DNA from: Rhizobium sp.
GTDB lineage: Bacteria; Pseudomonadota; Alphaproteobacteria; Rhizobiales; Rhizobiaceae
Length of the DNA stretch: 40,510 nt
NCBI GenBank assembly: GCA_027533385.1
Contig: JAPZUE010000024.1
Span: forward strand, 1 to 40,510
Direction of reading: 5' to 3'
The translations under genes were made by a program, and so were the position numbers. Under the pieces are notes generated by a model. The model had not been told where the DNA came from. It did not search any database and saw only the letters and a program-made list of their open reading frames with translations. Shown here piece by piece: positions 1 through 8,057 of the stretch (position 1 is the stretch's first letter; every line of letters begins with the position of its first letter).

Positions 1-31
1 GATAGCGTCCGCGAAGCTGGTGTAATTTCGG
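1..31 (+). repeat. IS256-family left terminal inverted repeat
   Basis: Begins GATAGCGTCC and ends in TGTAATTTCGG. Its reverse complement is found at 1391-1421 with two mismatches. Confidence 0.9.
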
Positions 32-156
32 AGGCGATTTGAGTGGAGAAAGCGGTGGAGATTTCGCTTTCGTTTTCCACGAGACGTCAGGTGGGCACCG
101 GGCCCGTCGGAGAAGGTGGAGTTGCGAGACTTCAACCTGACCGAAAGGAAGACCCG

Positions 157-1368
157 ATGACCGACGACAGATTACCTCTTGCCGAGCTTGCCGCGAAGAG
201 TGGCGATCCGGATTTTCTTCGAGTGATTGCCGAAAGCGTGCTGCAGATGATCATGGAGGCCGATGTGGACGGCCTGATCGGAGCCGGACGCTACGAGCGT
301 GGCGAAAGCCGCCAGACCTGGCGCAACGGCTATCGCGACCGGACGCTCGACACGCGGCTCGGCACCTTGAACCTGAAGATCCCGAAGATGCGCTCCGGAA
401 CCTATTTCCCCGGCTTTCTGGAGCCGAGAAAGACGGTTGAGAAGGCGCTCGTCGCTGTTATTCAGGAAGCCTGGATCAACGGTGTATCGACCCGCAAGGT
501 CGATGAGCTGGTGCAGGCCATGGGGATGACGGGGATTTCCAAATCCTCCGTTTCCAAGCTGTGCAAGGATATCGACGAGCGCGTGAACGCCTTCCTCAGA
601 CGCCCTCTTTCCGGTGCCTGGCCATACCTATGGCTGGACGCGACTTATCTGAAGATGCGGGAGGGCGGACGCATCGTATCGGTGGCGGCAATAATCGCAG
701 TGGCTGTCGATACAGACGGCAAGCGGGAGATCGTCGGCTTGCATATCGGCCCTTCCGAAGCCGAGCCGTTCTGGACCTCGTTCCTGCGTGATCTGGTGCG
801 CCGAGGGCTGACCGGCGTCAAGCTCGTCATCTCTGATGCTCATGAGGGATTGAAGGCTGCCATCACCCGTGTGTTCGGCGCGACGTGGCAGAGATGCCGG
901 GTTCACGCCATGCGCAATGCACTTGCCTATGTGCCCAAGGGGCAGCACACCATGGTGGCAGCCGCGATCCGCCAAGCCTTCATCCAGCCTGACCATGACG
1001 GAGCCGTCCAGACCTGGCGGCATGTTGCCGACCAGCTCCGCGCGAGATGGCCGAAACTGGGAGCCTTCATGGACGATGCAGAGGCTGACGTCCTCGCCTA
1101 CATGGCGTTCCCGTCCCAGCATCGGACCAAGCTCCACAGCACGAACCCCCTGGAGCGCTTGAACAAGGAAGTGAAGCGCCGCGCTGATGTCGTTGGCATC
1201 TTTCCCAACGAGGATAGCATTGTTCGGCTGATCGGAGCCGTGCTGCTCGAAGCCAACGACGAATGGCAGCTTCAGCACCGCTACATGCAGATCGAGGGCA
1301 TGGCAGAGCTTAACTCTCCAACAATCGAGGAGGAAAAACCCCTTCAGATTACACCGAAAGCCGCCTGA
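157..1368 (+). CDS. IS256-family (Mutator-type) transposase
   Basis: DDE transposase of about 403 residues, the usual size for IS256 enzymes, catalysing excision and insertion of the surrounding element. The catalytic acidic residues are visible in the contexts LWLDATY (first Asp), VISDAHEG (second Asp) and TNPLERLNKEVKRR (Glu), the last being the family signature. The reading frame is open back to a GTG at 43, but the ATG at 157 has a good Shine-Dalgarno (AGGAAG about 7 nt upstream) and gives the family N-terminus, so 157 is chosen. No frameshift or stop is seen, so the enzyme is probably functional. A second copy starts at the right edge of the window in the opposite orientation. Confidence 0.95.
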   Translation: MTDDRLPLAELAAKSGDPDFLRVIAESVLQMIMEADVDGLIGAGRYERGESRQTWRNGYRDRTLDTRLGTLNLKIPKMRSGTYFPGFLEPRKTVEKALVAVIQEAWINGVSTRKVDELVQAMGMTGISKSSVSKLCKDIDERVNAFLRRPLSGAWPYLWLDATYLKMREGGRIVSVAAIIAVAVDTDGKREIVGLHIGPSEAEPFWTSFLRDLVRRGLTGVKLVISDAHEGLKAAITRVFGATWQRCRVHAMRNALAYVPKGQHTMVAAAIRQAFIQPDHDGAVQTWRHVADQLRARWPKLGAFMDDAEADVLAYMAFPSQHRTKLHSTNPLERLNKEVKRRADVVGIFPNEDSIVRLIGAVLLEANDEWQLQHRYMQIEGMAELNSPTIEEEKPLQITPKAA

Positions 1369-1390
1369 TCATGACGGCCCGGTCCCATAC

Positions 1391-1421
1391 CCGAAATTAC
1401 ACCAGCTTGACGGACGCTATC
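1391..1421 (-). repeat. IS256-family right terminal inverted repeat
   Basis: Reverse complement of 1-31 with two mismatches. Identical to 40392-40422 read in the other direction. Confidence 0.9.
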
Positions 1422-1422
1422 T

Positions 1423-1746
1423 TTTGAGGGCGCACCCCGGCAGCTTCGCCGACGCTGGTCGGATGACTTTAAAGCGCGGGCGGTGGCAGAGACACTTGAG
1501 CCTGGTTCGAGCGTCTCAGCGATTGCACGTCGGCTCGATATCCATCCGTCACAACTATTTGGCTGGCGTCGCGCCGCGCTTGGCCCTCACAAGGAGAGCA
1601 CAGGCTCGAGCGGTCATAAGGCAATCACGCCATCAGCAGGCGTTGCGATAATCGAAGTTCTGATTGGCGATGCTGTCGTGCGCGCTCCCATCGATGCTGA
1701 CGAAGCTCATCTGCAGCGCGTGATCCGGGCGGTTCGCTCAGCATGA
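1423..1746 (+). pseudogene. tnpA: IS66 TnpA (accessory transposition protein), 5'-truncated
   Basis: The reading frame encodes the Arg-rich RRRWSDDFKARAVAETLEPG segment and a helix-turn-helix (VSAIARRLDIHPSQLFGWRR) typical of IS66 TnpA, which supports transposition together with TnpB. The frame is open only from the IS256 junction: upstream it meets a TGA inside the IS256 terminal repeat (1408-1410). The family start codon has therefore been cut off. The first possible start left is GTG 1483, which drops the basic N-terminus. The 3' end overlaps tnpB by 4 nt (ATGA), the usual translational coupling. Confidence 0.85.
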
Positions 1747-2087
1747 TCCCCGCAGGTGTAAAAGTCTTCCTCGCCAGCCATCCCATCGACTTCCGCAAAG
1801 GACCGGACAGCTTGCTGTCGCTGGTACGAGATGCTGGCAGTGATCCGTTTAACGGCTCGCTGTATGTGTTCCGTGCAAAGCGGGCCGACCGGGTCAAGAT
1901 CGTCTGGTGGGATGGATCAGGGATCTGCCTCTACTCGAAACGGTTGGAGAAGGCGCAGTTCTGCTGGCCTCGGATCGGCCACAACCGGGTGCAGCTCAAT
2001 CATGCCCAGCTCATGGCGCTCGTTGACGGCATGGACTGGAAACGGGTCCGCTCGGTAGCGGTAAAGCCGCCGGAGATTGTTGGGTAA
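1743..2087 (+). CDS. tnpB: IS66 TnpB (IS66 Orf2-like accessory protein)
   Basis: 114 residues, the normal family length. It opens with MIPAGVKVFLASHPIDFRKG and carries the conserved core VKIVWWDGSGICLYSKRLE, both typical of IS66 Orf2. The protein is required for IS66 transposition, though its biochemical activity is unclear. It starts on the ATG that overlaps the tnpA stop codon (ATGA at 1743-1746) and is followed by a 73-nt gap before tnpC. No defect is seen in this gene, but its translation was probably coupled to tnpA, which has lost its start. Confidence 0.93.
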   Translation: MIPAGVKVFLASHPIDFRKGPDSLLSLVRDAGSDPFNGSLYVFRAKRADRVKIVWWDGSGICLYSKRLEKAQFCWPRIGHNRVQLNHAQLMALVDGMDWKRVRSVAVKPPEIVG

Positions 2088-2160
2088 AGTGCTGCGGCGA
2101 AGTGAATCAACCGTCTGAAAGGGCAGGAAAACCGGAGCAAAATATGCTCTGGTAGGCGCT

Positions 2161-3753
2161 ATGACGCCGCCCGATTTGCAGCTCCCGGATGATGTAGAGA
2201 CCCTGAAGGCCATGGTCCTTGCCATGGCCGAGAAGGCTGCGCGCACCGACGCTCTCGAGAGCGAGGTCGCAGATCTGAAGGCCAGAAACGCCGATGCTGA
2301 TGAACGCATCGAACGACTCACCCAGATCCTGAAAGCCTTCGATCGTGCCCGCTTTGGCCGGCGATCGGAGAAGCTCGCATCTCCGACCATCGATGATGAG
2401 CAACAGGCTTTTGTCTTCGAGGAAATCGAGACCGGGATTGCTGGAATCCGAGCCCAGGTGAACAAGAGCGTCACCCATCCCGATGGCAAACGTCCGCCGC
2501 GACCGCGCAAGGGCTTTGCACCTCATCTGGAACGGGTCGAAGTCGTGATCGAGCCAGACGAACTGCCCGAGCATGTCGGCAAACAGAAGGTTCTGATCGG
2601 TGAGGACGTCTCGGAGCGGCTGGACGTCGTGCCGGCGAAGTTCCGCGTCATCGTCACCCGCCGGCCGAAGTATGCCTTCAAAAACGAAGACGGCGTCGTA
2701 CAGGCAGCCGCGCCCGCGCATATCATCGAGGGCGGCATTCCGACGGAAGCGCTTCTCGCCCAGATCGCGGTCTCGAAGTATGCCGATGGCCTTCCGCTCT
2801 ATCGGCAGGAGGCAATCTATGCCCGCGACAAGGTCGAGCTTGACCGGAAACTGATGGCTCAATGGATGGGCAAGCTCGGCTTCGAGCTTGATATCTTGGC
2901 CGACTACATCCTCGCCGAGATCAAGACGGCGGAGCGCATCTTCGCTGACGAGACGACGTTGCCCACGCTCGCGCCCGGATCCGGATCGGCAAAGACGGCA
3001 TGGCTATGGGCTTATGCCCGGGATGACAGACCCTTCGGTGGCAGTGGTCCGCCGATGGTCGCCTATCGCTTCGAAGATAGCCGCGCTGGCGATCGGGTCG
3101 CCCGGCATCTGAGTGGCTATCGCGGTATCCTTCAAGTTGACGGGCATGGTGCCTACAACAAGCTTGCCCGATCCGACGGCGGCAATGATGGCGTGATACT
3201 GGCCGGCTGCTGGTCCCATAGCAGGCGCAAGTTCTACGAGCTCCACGCTTCGGATAGTTCCAGGATCGCCACCGAGACGGTGGAGCTGATGGCAAAGCTC
3301 TGGGAGGTGGAAGCAGCGGCCCGGGGACAGAGCCCTGACGGCCGTGTCGCGGCGCGCCAGGCGACATCTGCTGCTGTAGTCAACGAGCTCTTCGCCCTCT
3401 GGCAGAAGACCCTGCCGCGGATCTCCGGCAAGTCGAAGCTCGCCGAGGCGATCCGCTATGCCACCTCGCGTCGCTCCATCTTCGAGCGCTTCCTCTCCGA
3501 CGGCCGCATCGAGCTCGACTCCAACATCGTTGAGCGCGCCATCAGGCCCCAGACAATTACGCGAAAGAACAGTCTCTTCGCTGGCAGCGATGGCGGCGGA
3601 AGGACCTGGGCGACAATCGCCACGCTCCTTCAGACGGCGAAGATGAACAACGTCGATCCGCAGGCCTGGCTCACCCTGACCCTCGACCGCATCGCCAACG
3701 GCTGGCCCAGCAGCGATCTCGAGGCACTCATGCCCTGGAACTACGAAGCCTGA
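2161..3753 (+). CDS. tnpC: IS66-family transposase TnpC
   Basis: DDE transposase of 530 residues. The N-terminal 60 residues form a leucine-zipper-like coiled coil (TDALESEVADLKARNADADERIERL). The central part has the IS66 core: ADETTLPTL (first Asp), LQVDGHGAYNKL (second Asp) and IELDSNIVERAIRP (Glu), followed by the C-terminal NNVDPQAWLTLTLDRIA segment. The cysteines of the usual IS66 zinc finger are absent at the matching place (around residues 125-145), a variant I believe also occurs in other rhizobial IS66 elements. The frame is intact, but the element has lost its left end and could not move on its own. Confidence 0.94.
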   Translation: MTPPDLQLPDDVETLKAMVLAMAEKAARTDALESEVADLKARNADADERIERLTQILKAFDRARFGRRSEKLASPTIDDEQQAFVFEEIETGIAGIRAQVNKSVTHPDGKRPPRPRKGFAPHLERVEVVIEPDELPEHVGKQKVLIGEDVSERLDVVPAKFRVIVTRRPKYAFKNEDGVVQAAAPAHIIEGGIPTEALLAQIAVSKYADGLPLYRQEAIYARDKVELDRKLMAQWMGKLGFELDILADYILAEIKTAERIFADETTLPTLAPGSGSAKTAWLWAYARDDRPFGGSGPPMVAYRFEDSRAGDRVARHLSGYRGILQVDGHGAYNKLARSDGGNDGVILAGCWSHSRRKFYELHASDSSRIATETVELMAKLWEVEAAARGQSPDGRVAARQATSAAVVNELFALWQKTLPRISGKSKLAEAIRYATSRRSIFERFLSDGRIELDSNIVERAIRPQTITRKNSLFAGSDGGGRTWATIATLLQTAKMNNVDPQAWLTLTLDRIANGWPSSDLEALMPWNYEA

Positions 3754-3756
3754 ACG

Positions 3757-3775
3757 GCCTCAGCTCGCCGCTTAC
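3757..3775 (-). repeat. IS66 right terminal inverted repeat (approximate)
   Basis: Reads inward from 3775 as GTAAGCGGCG, the characteristic IS66 terminal sequence. The inner limit is uncertain because the left repeat is not present for comparison. Confidence 0.7.
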
Positions 3776-3919
3776 AGTAAGAGTGCGGGGTCTTCGTGTG
3801 GTTCTTTCCCACGTGCTATTCGCCGTGGCGGACGCAACGGGCCACAGGTTGTTTGCCGGCAATATCCCGCGCGCGCTTTCCATTTGCCTTCCCCCTCCCG
3901 ATCGCACTAGAACGGGACC

Positions 3920-4807
3920 ATGATCCAGGCCCGCGACATGACGCCCGCAGAGCTCGCAGCGCTTCTCGCATTTCATGCGGAAGCGGGCGTCGAATGGCTC
4001 GTGGAAGAGGACCCGGTTGATCGGATCGCAGCCTTTGCGGCGGAGAAAGCGGCGCGGCAGGTGACGCGGCCCGTGGCGGATACCGCGGCTTCGACCATGC
4101 CCGCCCGAGCGCCGGCTCAGCGCAATGCGGCGCCGTCCGAGCGCCAGCCCGCGCGCGCGCAGCCCGCCCAGGGCTCGACGCTGCCGGCGATCCCGGACGA
4201 GAATGCCATCGCGGAAGCACGTTTCGCCGCCGAAAGCGCCCGCTCGCTTGCCGAACTGAAGACGGCCATCGAAGGCTTTACCAGCTGCAACCTGAAGACC
4301 TCGGCGCGCTCGACAATCACGGCTGAGGGTGCCGGCACGGCTGGCATCATGGTGATCGGCCCGATGCCCAACGCCGACGACGACCGGGAAGGCCAGGCAT
4401 TCACGGGCCGCGCCGGCCTGCTGCTCGACCGCATGCTGGCCGCCATCGGCCAAAGCCGCGAGACCGTCACCATCACCACAGTCATCCCCTGGCGGCCGCC
4501 CGGCGACCGCATGCCCTCGGGTCCTGAAACGGCCATCTGCCGGCCGTTCATCGAACGTCAGATCGCGCTTGCCGAACCCCGCCTCGTCCTGGTGCTCGGC
4601 AACTTCGCCGCCCGCTTCTTCTTCGGTGAGACCGGAACCATCCACGCTCTGCGCGGCAAATGGCGCGAAATCGGCGCCGGGGGCCATTCCGTGCAGGCCA
4701 TGGCCACCCTGCATCCGCAGGAACTGCTCGCCGCACCCGCGAGCAAGGCGCTCGCCTGGATGGACCTTCTCGCCTTCTCCGAGAGACTGATCGGCGAAAA
4801 CGGCTAA
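3920..4807 (+). CDS. Uracil-DNA glycosylase family 4-like protein, divergent
   Basis: 295 residues. The C-terminal two thirds (about 110-290) follow the family 4 UDG fold: MVIGPMPNADDDREGQAFTGRAGLLLDRML, then VIPWRPPGDRMPS, ICRPFIERQI and TLHPQELL (His265). Family members excise uracil from DNA. The N-terminal 100 residues are Ala/Pro-rich linker. Two things are odd. The active-site motif normally GEAPG reads GPMPN (147-151), losing the Glu. Only Cys123 and Cys207 remain of the four Cys that bind the Fe-S cluster in classical members (the Cys before RPP is Trp). This may be the diverged alphaproteobacterial branch; enzyme activity is not assured. Start ATG 3920 has GGGA upstream. The IS66 end lies 144 bp upstream, so its promoter region may have been altered. 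Confidence 0.85.
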   Translation: MIQARDMTPAELAALLAFHAEAGVEWLVEEDPVDRIAAFAAEKAARQVTRPVADTAASTMPARAPAQRNAAPSERQPARAQPAQGSTLPAIPDENAIAEARFAAESARSLAELKTAIEGFTSCNLKTSARSTITAEGAGTAGIMVIGPMPNADDDREGQAFTGRAGLLLDRMLAAIGQSRETVTITTVIPWRPPGDRMPSGPETAICRPFIERQIALAEPRLVLVLGNFAARFFFGETGTIHALRGKWREIGAGGHSVQAMATLHPQELLAAPASKALAWMDLLAFSERLIGENG

Positions 4808-4836
4808 ATTATCGGCAGCGTAAACAATTTATGAAA

Positions 4837-4863
4837 ACTGCCATGCAAAAATTGCATGGCAGT
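4837..4863. promoter_or_regulatory. Perfect 12-bp inverted repeat, candidate operator
   Basis: Half-site ACTGCCATGCAA, a 3-nt AAA centre, then the exact reverse complement. It lies 30 bp after the uracil-DNA glycosylase gene and 16 bp upstream of a rhizobial-type promoter (-35 at 4879). Its centre is near -64 of the predicted start, a position used by activators. No T-run follows it on the + strand, so an intrinsic terminator for the upstream gene is less likely. The binding protein is unknown. Confidence 0.55.
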
Positions 4864-4878
4864 ATCGCGGTGGCGCTC

Positions 4879-4907
4879 CTTGTCGAATCTATGCTGCACT
4901 GCGATAT
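4879..4907 (+). promoter_or_regulatory. Predicted sigma70-type promoter for the small gene at 4951
   Basis: CTTGTC (4879-4884), 17-nt spacer, CGATAT (4902-4907). Each hexamer differs by one base from the rhizobial consensus CTTGAC-N17-CTATAT. Transcription would start near 4914, 37 nt before the GTG start. Confidence 0.55.
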
Positions 4908-4950
4908 ATGATGTTGAAAGTGGGAGGGACACTTTTAAAGGAAGACCACC

Positions 4951-5142
4951 GTGAGCCTTCGCACCCGCCCCATCCATTGCAAGTTCGAGACCCTGCGTCT
5001 CGCCGGCGAATCCGGCCGCAGCGCCAGCCCCTACAATCGCAGTGGCAGCGGCGTTTCCGCGGAACAGCTGAGCGCCCGCTTCACTGGCCATGCCGGCCGC
5101 ATCGCGCGCCCCGCCACCGTCTTTTCCGAATTCCGGGCCTAA
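4951..5142 (+). CDS. Small Arg/Ser-rich protein of unknown function
   Basis: 63 residues beginning MSLRTRPIHCKFETLRLAGE. I do not recognise a family. The protein is basic and rich in Arg, Ser and Gly, with one Cys, no signal peptide and no membrane segment. The GTG start has a strong Shine-Dalgarno (AAAGGAAG, about 8 nt upstream) and a well-placed predicted promoter preceded by a perfect palindrome, so it is probably expressed and regulated. A second small gene follows 135 bp later and a terminator closes the pair. Confidence 0.6.
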   Translation: MSLRTRPIHCKFETLRLAGESGRSASPYNRSGSGVSAEQLSARFTGHAGRIARPATVFSEFRA

Positions 5143-5277
5143 TGGCGGCCTGCGCCGCTGAGACAGCATGCGAGGAACGCATATCAGCACTTCCGCATTG
5201 TGCATTGCGGCATTCGTTCATCCGTGAACAAATGTGGCTGCAGAAATCGATATGCATCCAGAGCAGAGGATAAGACC

Positions 5278-5436
5278 ATGAACATCTCGTTCCACCCCGT
5301 CCGCAGCCTGCGTCAGGCCATGCACCAGATCGGCCATGCCGTCAGCGCCTCGGAAGAACTGTCGATGGCAGCGCGCAAGCGGAAGCAGGCGCAGGACCGA
5401 AGCGTCGATCGCGCGCTTCAGCCGCTCGGCTTCTGA
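5278..5436 (+). CDS. Small basic protein of unknown function
   Basis: 52 residues (MNISFHPVRSLRQAMHQIGH...LQPLGF), mostly helical in appearance with a basic ARKRKQAQDR stretch near the middle. No known domain is recognised. ATG 5278 is preceded by AGAGGA at a good distance. The frame is open upstream to 5200, but nothing there looks like a better start. It ends 26 bp before a clear intrinsic terminator, which supports it as a transcribed gene. It may be co-transcribed with the small gene at 4951. Confidence 0.6.
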   Translation: MNISFHPVRSLRQAMHQIGHAVSASEELSMAARKRKQAQDRSVDRALQPLGF

Positions 5437-5462
5437 TCACCAACGATTTGCTTGTTCCACAG

Positions 5463-5485
5463 GGCCCGCCATGTGCGGGCCTTTT
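5463..5485 (+). terminator. Rho-independent terminator after the small genes
   Basis: GGCCCGC stem, 5-nt loop CATGT, GCGGGCC, then TTTT. Confidence 0.8.
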
Positions 5486-5595
5486 GCATCTCATAGATCC
5501 CACACATGAGGTTGCTGCTTTCCCTCGGCCTTCGACAGAGCGAGGCGCAGGGCGTCACCCGCAGGGGTTGGCAGCAAGTTCATGCATGGGATGGA

Positions 5596-6492
5596 TCAGT
5601 GCCCGCCGACCGCGCCCCGGCGCGGATCATGATTTCCCGAGCGCATAGGCCCGCAGATCCGTTCATAAGCAAAGTCAACGATCGAAAACTTGACCGCCTG
5701 CCAGCCGCAGTATTCCTCAAGGAAATCGCGTCTGAGGATGCAATGATTGCGATCTCCGTCCGGCCAGTAGAGACAGCCGGTCTCGACCGCGCGGCGGAAC
5801 AGCCGCTGCAAATGGGTGCGGGAGATCATGAAATGCTCGGCCATGACGCGGGCATCGATGCGACCGATGTTATAGCCATCGGCATCCGGCGAAAGCTCCA
5901 TGGCCCTTCGCACCAGTTCGTCCATGACGAGACCGCCTGCTTCGGTCCACAGAAACAGCGCCACGCGTGGCGGCGGCTCAAGCCAGCTCGGATCAAGGCA
6001 GGCCCGTCGCGCAATCTGCGGCTGGATCAGGCGAAACAGGTCCGGCTGGTCCGCCAGCGCTGCCGCCCTGTCGCCACCATCAAGGCGGTCGAGCAGTTCA
6101 AAATTGGTCATCAGCCATTGAAACATGGCCTTCGTGGGCAGTTCTGTCGCCTCGTAGCGCTTCGGGCGACGGTTCGGGTCGCCGGCGATGCGCACGAACT
6201 TGTAGCTCAGCAGCTGGTCGAGAAAATTCAGGACCGTGTTGCGGCTCGCGGCATTGTTCGAGGTGATGATCTCACGGAGATTGGTGGTCGTCAGGCCGCT
6301 TCCCGGCTGTGCGGGATCATATTCCAGTTGCAGCGCAAAGGCCGCCTGGCTGAGCAGCCAACGTTGATGCGAGGCGAGCATGCGCGACAGACGCGGGCTT
6401 TGATCGAACTGGAGGCGCAGGTTGCCGGCGTAGACGCGCAGGGCAGGAATGAAGTGCGGATGGCGTGCGATCGCATTCGGCGAAAGGGTCAT
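5596..6492 (-). CDS. Probable DNA-binding protein with two HTH-like segments
   Basis: 298 residues; family not recognised by name. Residues about 70-150 resemble a winged helix (TTTNLREIITSNNAASRNTVLNFLDQLLSYKFVRI, then a basic wing DPNRRPKRYEAT), as in MarR-like regulators. A second helix-turn-helix-like stretch lies near the C-terminus (RIDARVMAEHFMISRTHLQRLFRRAVETGCLYW). No signal peptide or membrane helix is seen. The start is placed at ATG 6492 because GGGAGAGG lies 5 nt upstream; the frame extends further but without a ribosome site. It is divergent from the MFS transporter gene at 6818, about 325 bp away, and could regulate it; this is only inferred from position. Confidence 0.65.
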   Translation of the reverse strand: MTLSPNAIARHPHFIPALRVYAGNLRLQFDQSPRLSRMLASHQRWLLSQAAFALQLEYDPAQPGSGLTTTNLREIITSNNAASRNTVLNFLDQLLSYKFVRIAGDPNRRPKRYEATELPTKAMFQWLMTNFELLDRLDGGDRAAALADQPDLFRLIQPQIARRACLDPSWLEPPPRVALFLWTEAGGLVMDELVRRAMELSPDADGYNIGRIDARVMAEHFMISRTHLQRLFRRAVETGCLYWPDGDRNHCILRRDFLEEYCGWQAVKFSIVDFAYERICGPMRSGNHDPRRGAVGGH

Positions 6493-6817
6493 GACGGCCT
6501 CTCCCGTCCCTGTCGATCCGGCCAGGAACGAGTGCAGCAAATGCAGGCAGCACACTGCCGCTTTGCAACACCTCTACTCGCGTGACCTGGCTCCATTACA
6601 CCCCTTTTACGGGCACCCGACCGGAGTTTGGCGCCTCTCTGAACCAATCGTTTTGAAGGTAAACGATTTCCTGACATTGTTTCAATCATTTATTGCCCGA
6701 TTGTGCGGGAGAATGCCCATGGCACCCGCAAATGCGCAAAACAGCGTCGTATTCAACATTTCACCTGCCAGATCATGCTGGCACTATTCTTGTCGGGAAT
6801 TTGCTCAGGGGGATCCA

Positions 6818-8053
6818 ATGCTTTCAAGTCTCGCATCGATCGCGACCCTGATGCTGTCGACTCTCCTGATGATGGCCGGCTTCGGGCTGATGGGCTACAT
6901 GCTGCCGATCCGCTCGCTGAACGAGGGCTGGTCGACCTTCATCATCTCCGTCATTGCCACGGGCTATACCTTCGGCTTCACGGTCTCCTGCGTCGTCACC
7001 CCGATCTTCGTGCGGCGCGTCGGGCATGTCCGCGTCTTCGGCGCGCTGATCACGCTGCTCACCGTGTCCATCCTGCTCTGTGCGCTGGTCGTGGAGTGGT
7101 GGGCCTGGGTGATCTTTCGCGGCCTTTCGGGCTTTGCCATCGCGGGTGCCTATCTCCTGATCGAAAGCTGGCTCAACGAGCGGGTGACGAACGCCAATCG
7201 CGGGGCGCTCTTCTCCGTCTACATGGTCACCTGCCTCGTCGGCTCGATCGGCGGGCAATACATCGTGCCGCTCGGCGATGTGAACGGGCCAGATCTCTTC
7301 ATGATCTGCGCCCTGATCTTCTCGCTCGCGCTCTTCCCGGTTGCGCTGTCGACCGCCCAGTCGCCGACACCGATCGCCGAAGCGCGCTTCGACCTGAAAC
7401 GGCTTTATCGCCGCTCGCCGATCGCCTTTTTCGGCTCGCTTTTGTCCGGCGCTCTCTCTGGCACATGGGGTAGCCTTGGCGGCGTCTATTCCCAGACGAT
7501 CGGCATGACGACGGCTCAGGGGGCGACGCTTCTGGCCGCCTTTCTCGCCGGCGGAGCACTCGCCCAGGTGCCGATCGGGCGCATTTCAGACCGGATGGAT
7601 CGCCGCCTGGTGATGATCGCCTCGGGACTGTTCGGCGTCGGGGCCTGCGCGATGATGATCGCGTTTAGCGCAGGCGATGCCAATGCGCTCTATGTTGCCG
7701 GCTTCTTTGTCGGAACGGTGCTTTATCCGGTCTATTCGCTGAACGTGGCGCATGCCAACGATCTCGCCGAGCCGGACGAATATGTGACCCTGTCGAGCGC
7801 CATCATGATCCTTTACGGCATGGGCACCGTCACCGGCCCGCTGATGGCCGGCAGCCTGATGCAGTGGCTGGGGCCGAATGCGCTGATCGTCTTCCTCGGC
7901 ACGGCCTTTGCGCTCTATGCGGGCTATGCCGCCTGGCGCATCACGCGGCGGCCCGATAGCGGCTCGCTCGCCGACAAGGCGGATTTCCAGGCTGCCGTCC
8001 TGCCGATGCAGGGGACGGAAGGCGCTTCACCGCTCGCCGATCCCGAGCGATGA
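6818..8053 (+). CDS. MFS transporter
   Basis: 411 residues with about 12 hydrophobic segments, the standard major facilitator length. The loop between segments 2 and 3 carries a variant of the family motif (PIFVRRVGHVRVFGALI), and the matching loop in the second half reads GRISDRMDRRLVMIA, the conserved G-x-x-x-D-R-x-x-R-R signature. It is an inner-membrane secondary transporter, most like the YcaD/small-molecule MFS group, substrate unknown. ATG 6818 is chosen because of CAGGGGGA just upstream and because the first membrane helix starts there; the frame is open to 6449 without membrane character. The next gene (8058-8996) is convergent, with the stops only a few bases apart. Confidence 0.88.
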   Translation: MLSSLASIATLMLSTLLMMAGFGLMGYMLPIRSLNEGWSTFIISVIATGYTFGFTVSCVVTPIFVRRVGHVRVFGALITLLTVSILLCALVVEWWAWVIFRGLSGFAIAGAYLLIESWLNERVTNANRGALFSVYMVTCLVGSIGGQYIVPLGDVNGPDLFMICALIFSLALFPVALSTAQSPTPIAEARFDLKRLYRRSPIAFFGSLLSGALSGTWGSLGGVYSQTIGMTTAQGATLLAAFLAGGALAQVPIGRISDRMDRRLVMIASGLFGVGACAMMIAFSAGDANALYVAGFFVGTVLYPVYSLNVAHANDLAEPDEYVTLSSAIMILYGMGTVTGPLMAGSLMQWLGPNALIVFLGTAFALYAGYAAWRITRRPDSGSLADKADFQAAVLPMQGTEGASPLADPER

Positions 8054-8057
8054 GCCG

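Larger units (their letters stand above)
1..1421 (+). mobile_element. Complete IS256-family insertion sequence
   Basis: One transposase gene bounded by 31-bp terminal inverted repeats (1-31 and 1391-1421) that match at 29 of 31 positions, differing only at positions 12-13. The window starts exactly on the left terminal base, so the left flank and the target duplication cannot be seen. The right flank is the 5' end of an IS66 tnpA gene, so this element inserted into an older IS66 element. IS256 elements usually make 8-9 bp target duplications; 1422-1430 would be that copy here. The last 119 bp recur exactly, inverted, at 40392-40510. Confidence 0.93.
1422..3775 (+). mobile_element. IS66-family element, left end removed by the IS256 insertion
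   Basis: Contains the standard IS66 order tnpA-tnpB-tnpC. The right end is recognised at 3775, where the strand reads inward as GTAAGC, the usual IS66 terminus. The left end and the first codons of tnpA are missing because the IS256 element joins at 1421/1422; they would lie to the left of position 1. IS66 elements generate 8-bp target duplications, so 3776-3783 would be one copy. Confidence 0.88.

Noticed and set aside
4837..4863. The palindrome as a terminator of the uracil-DNA glycosylase gene
   Set aside because: No T-run follows on that strand; only TTTTC follows on the other strand, where no gene is arriving. Its place before a promoter fits an operator better.
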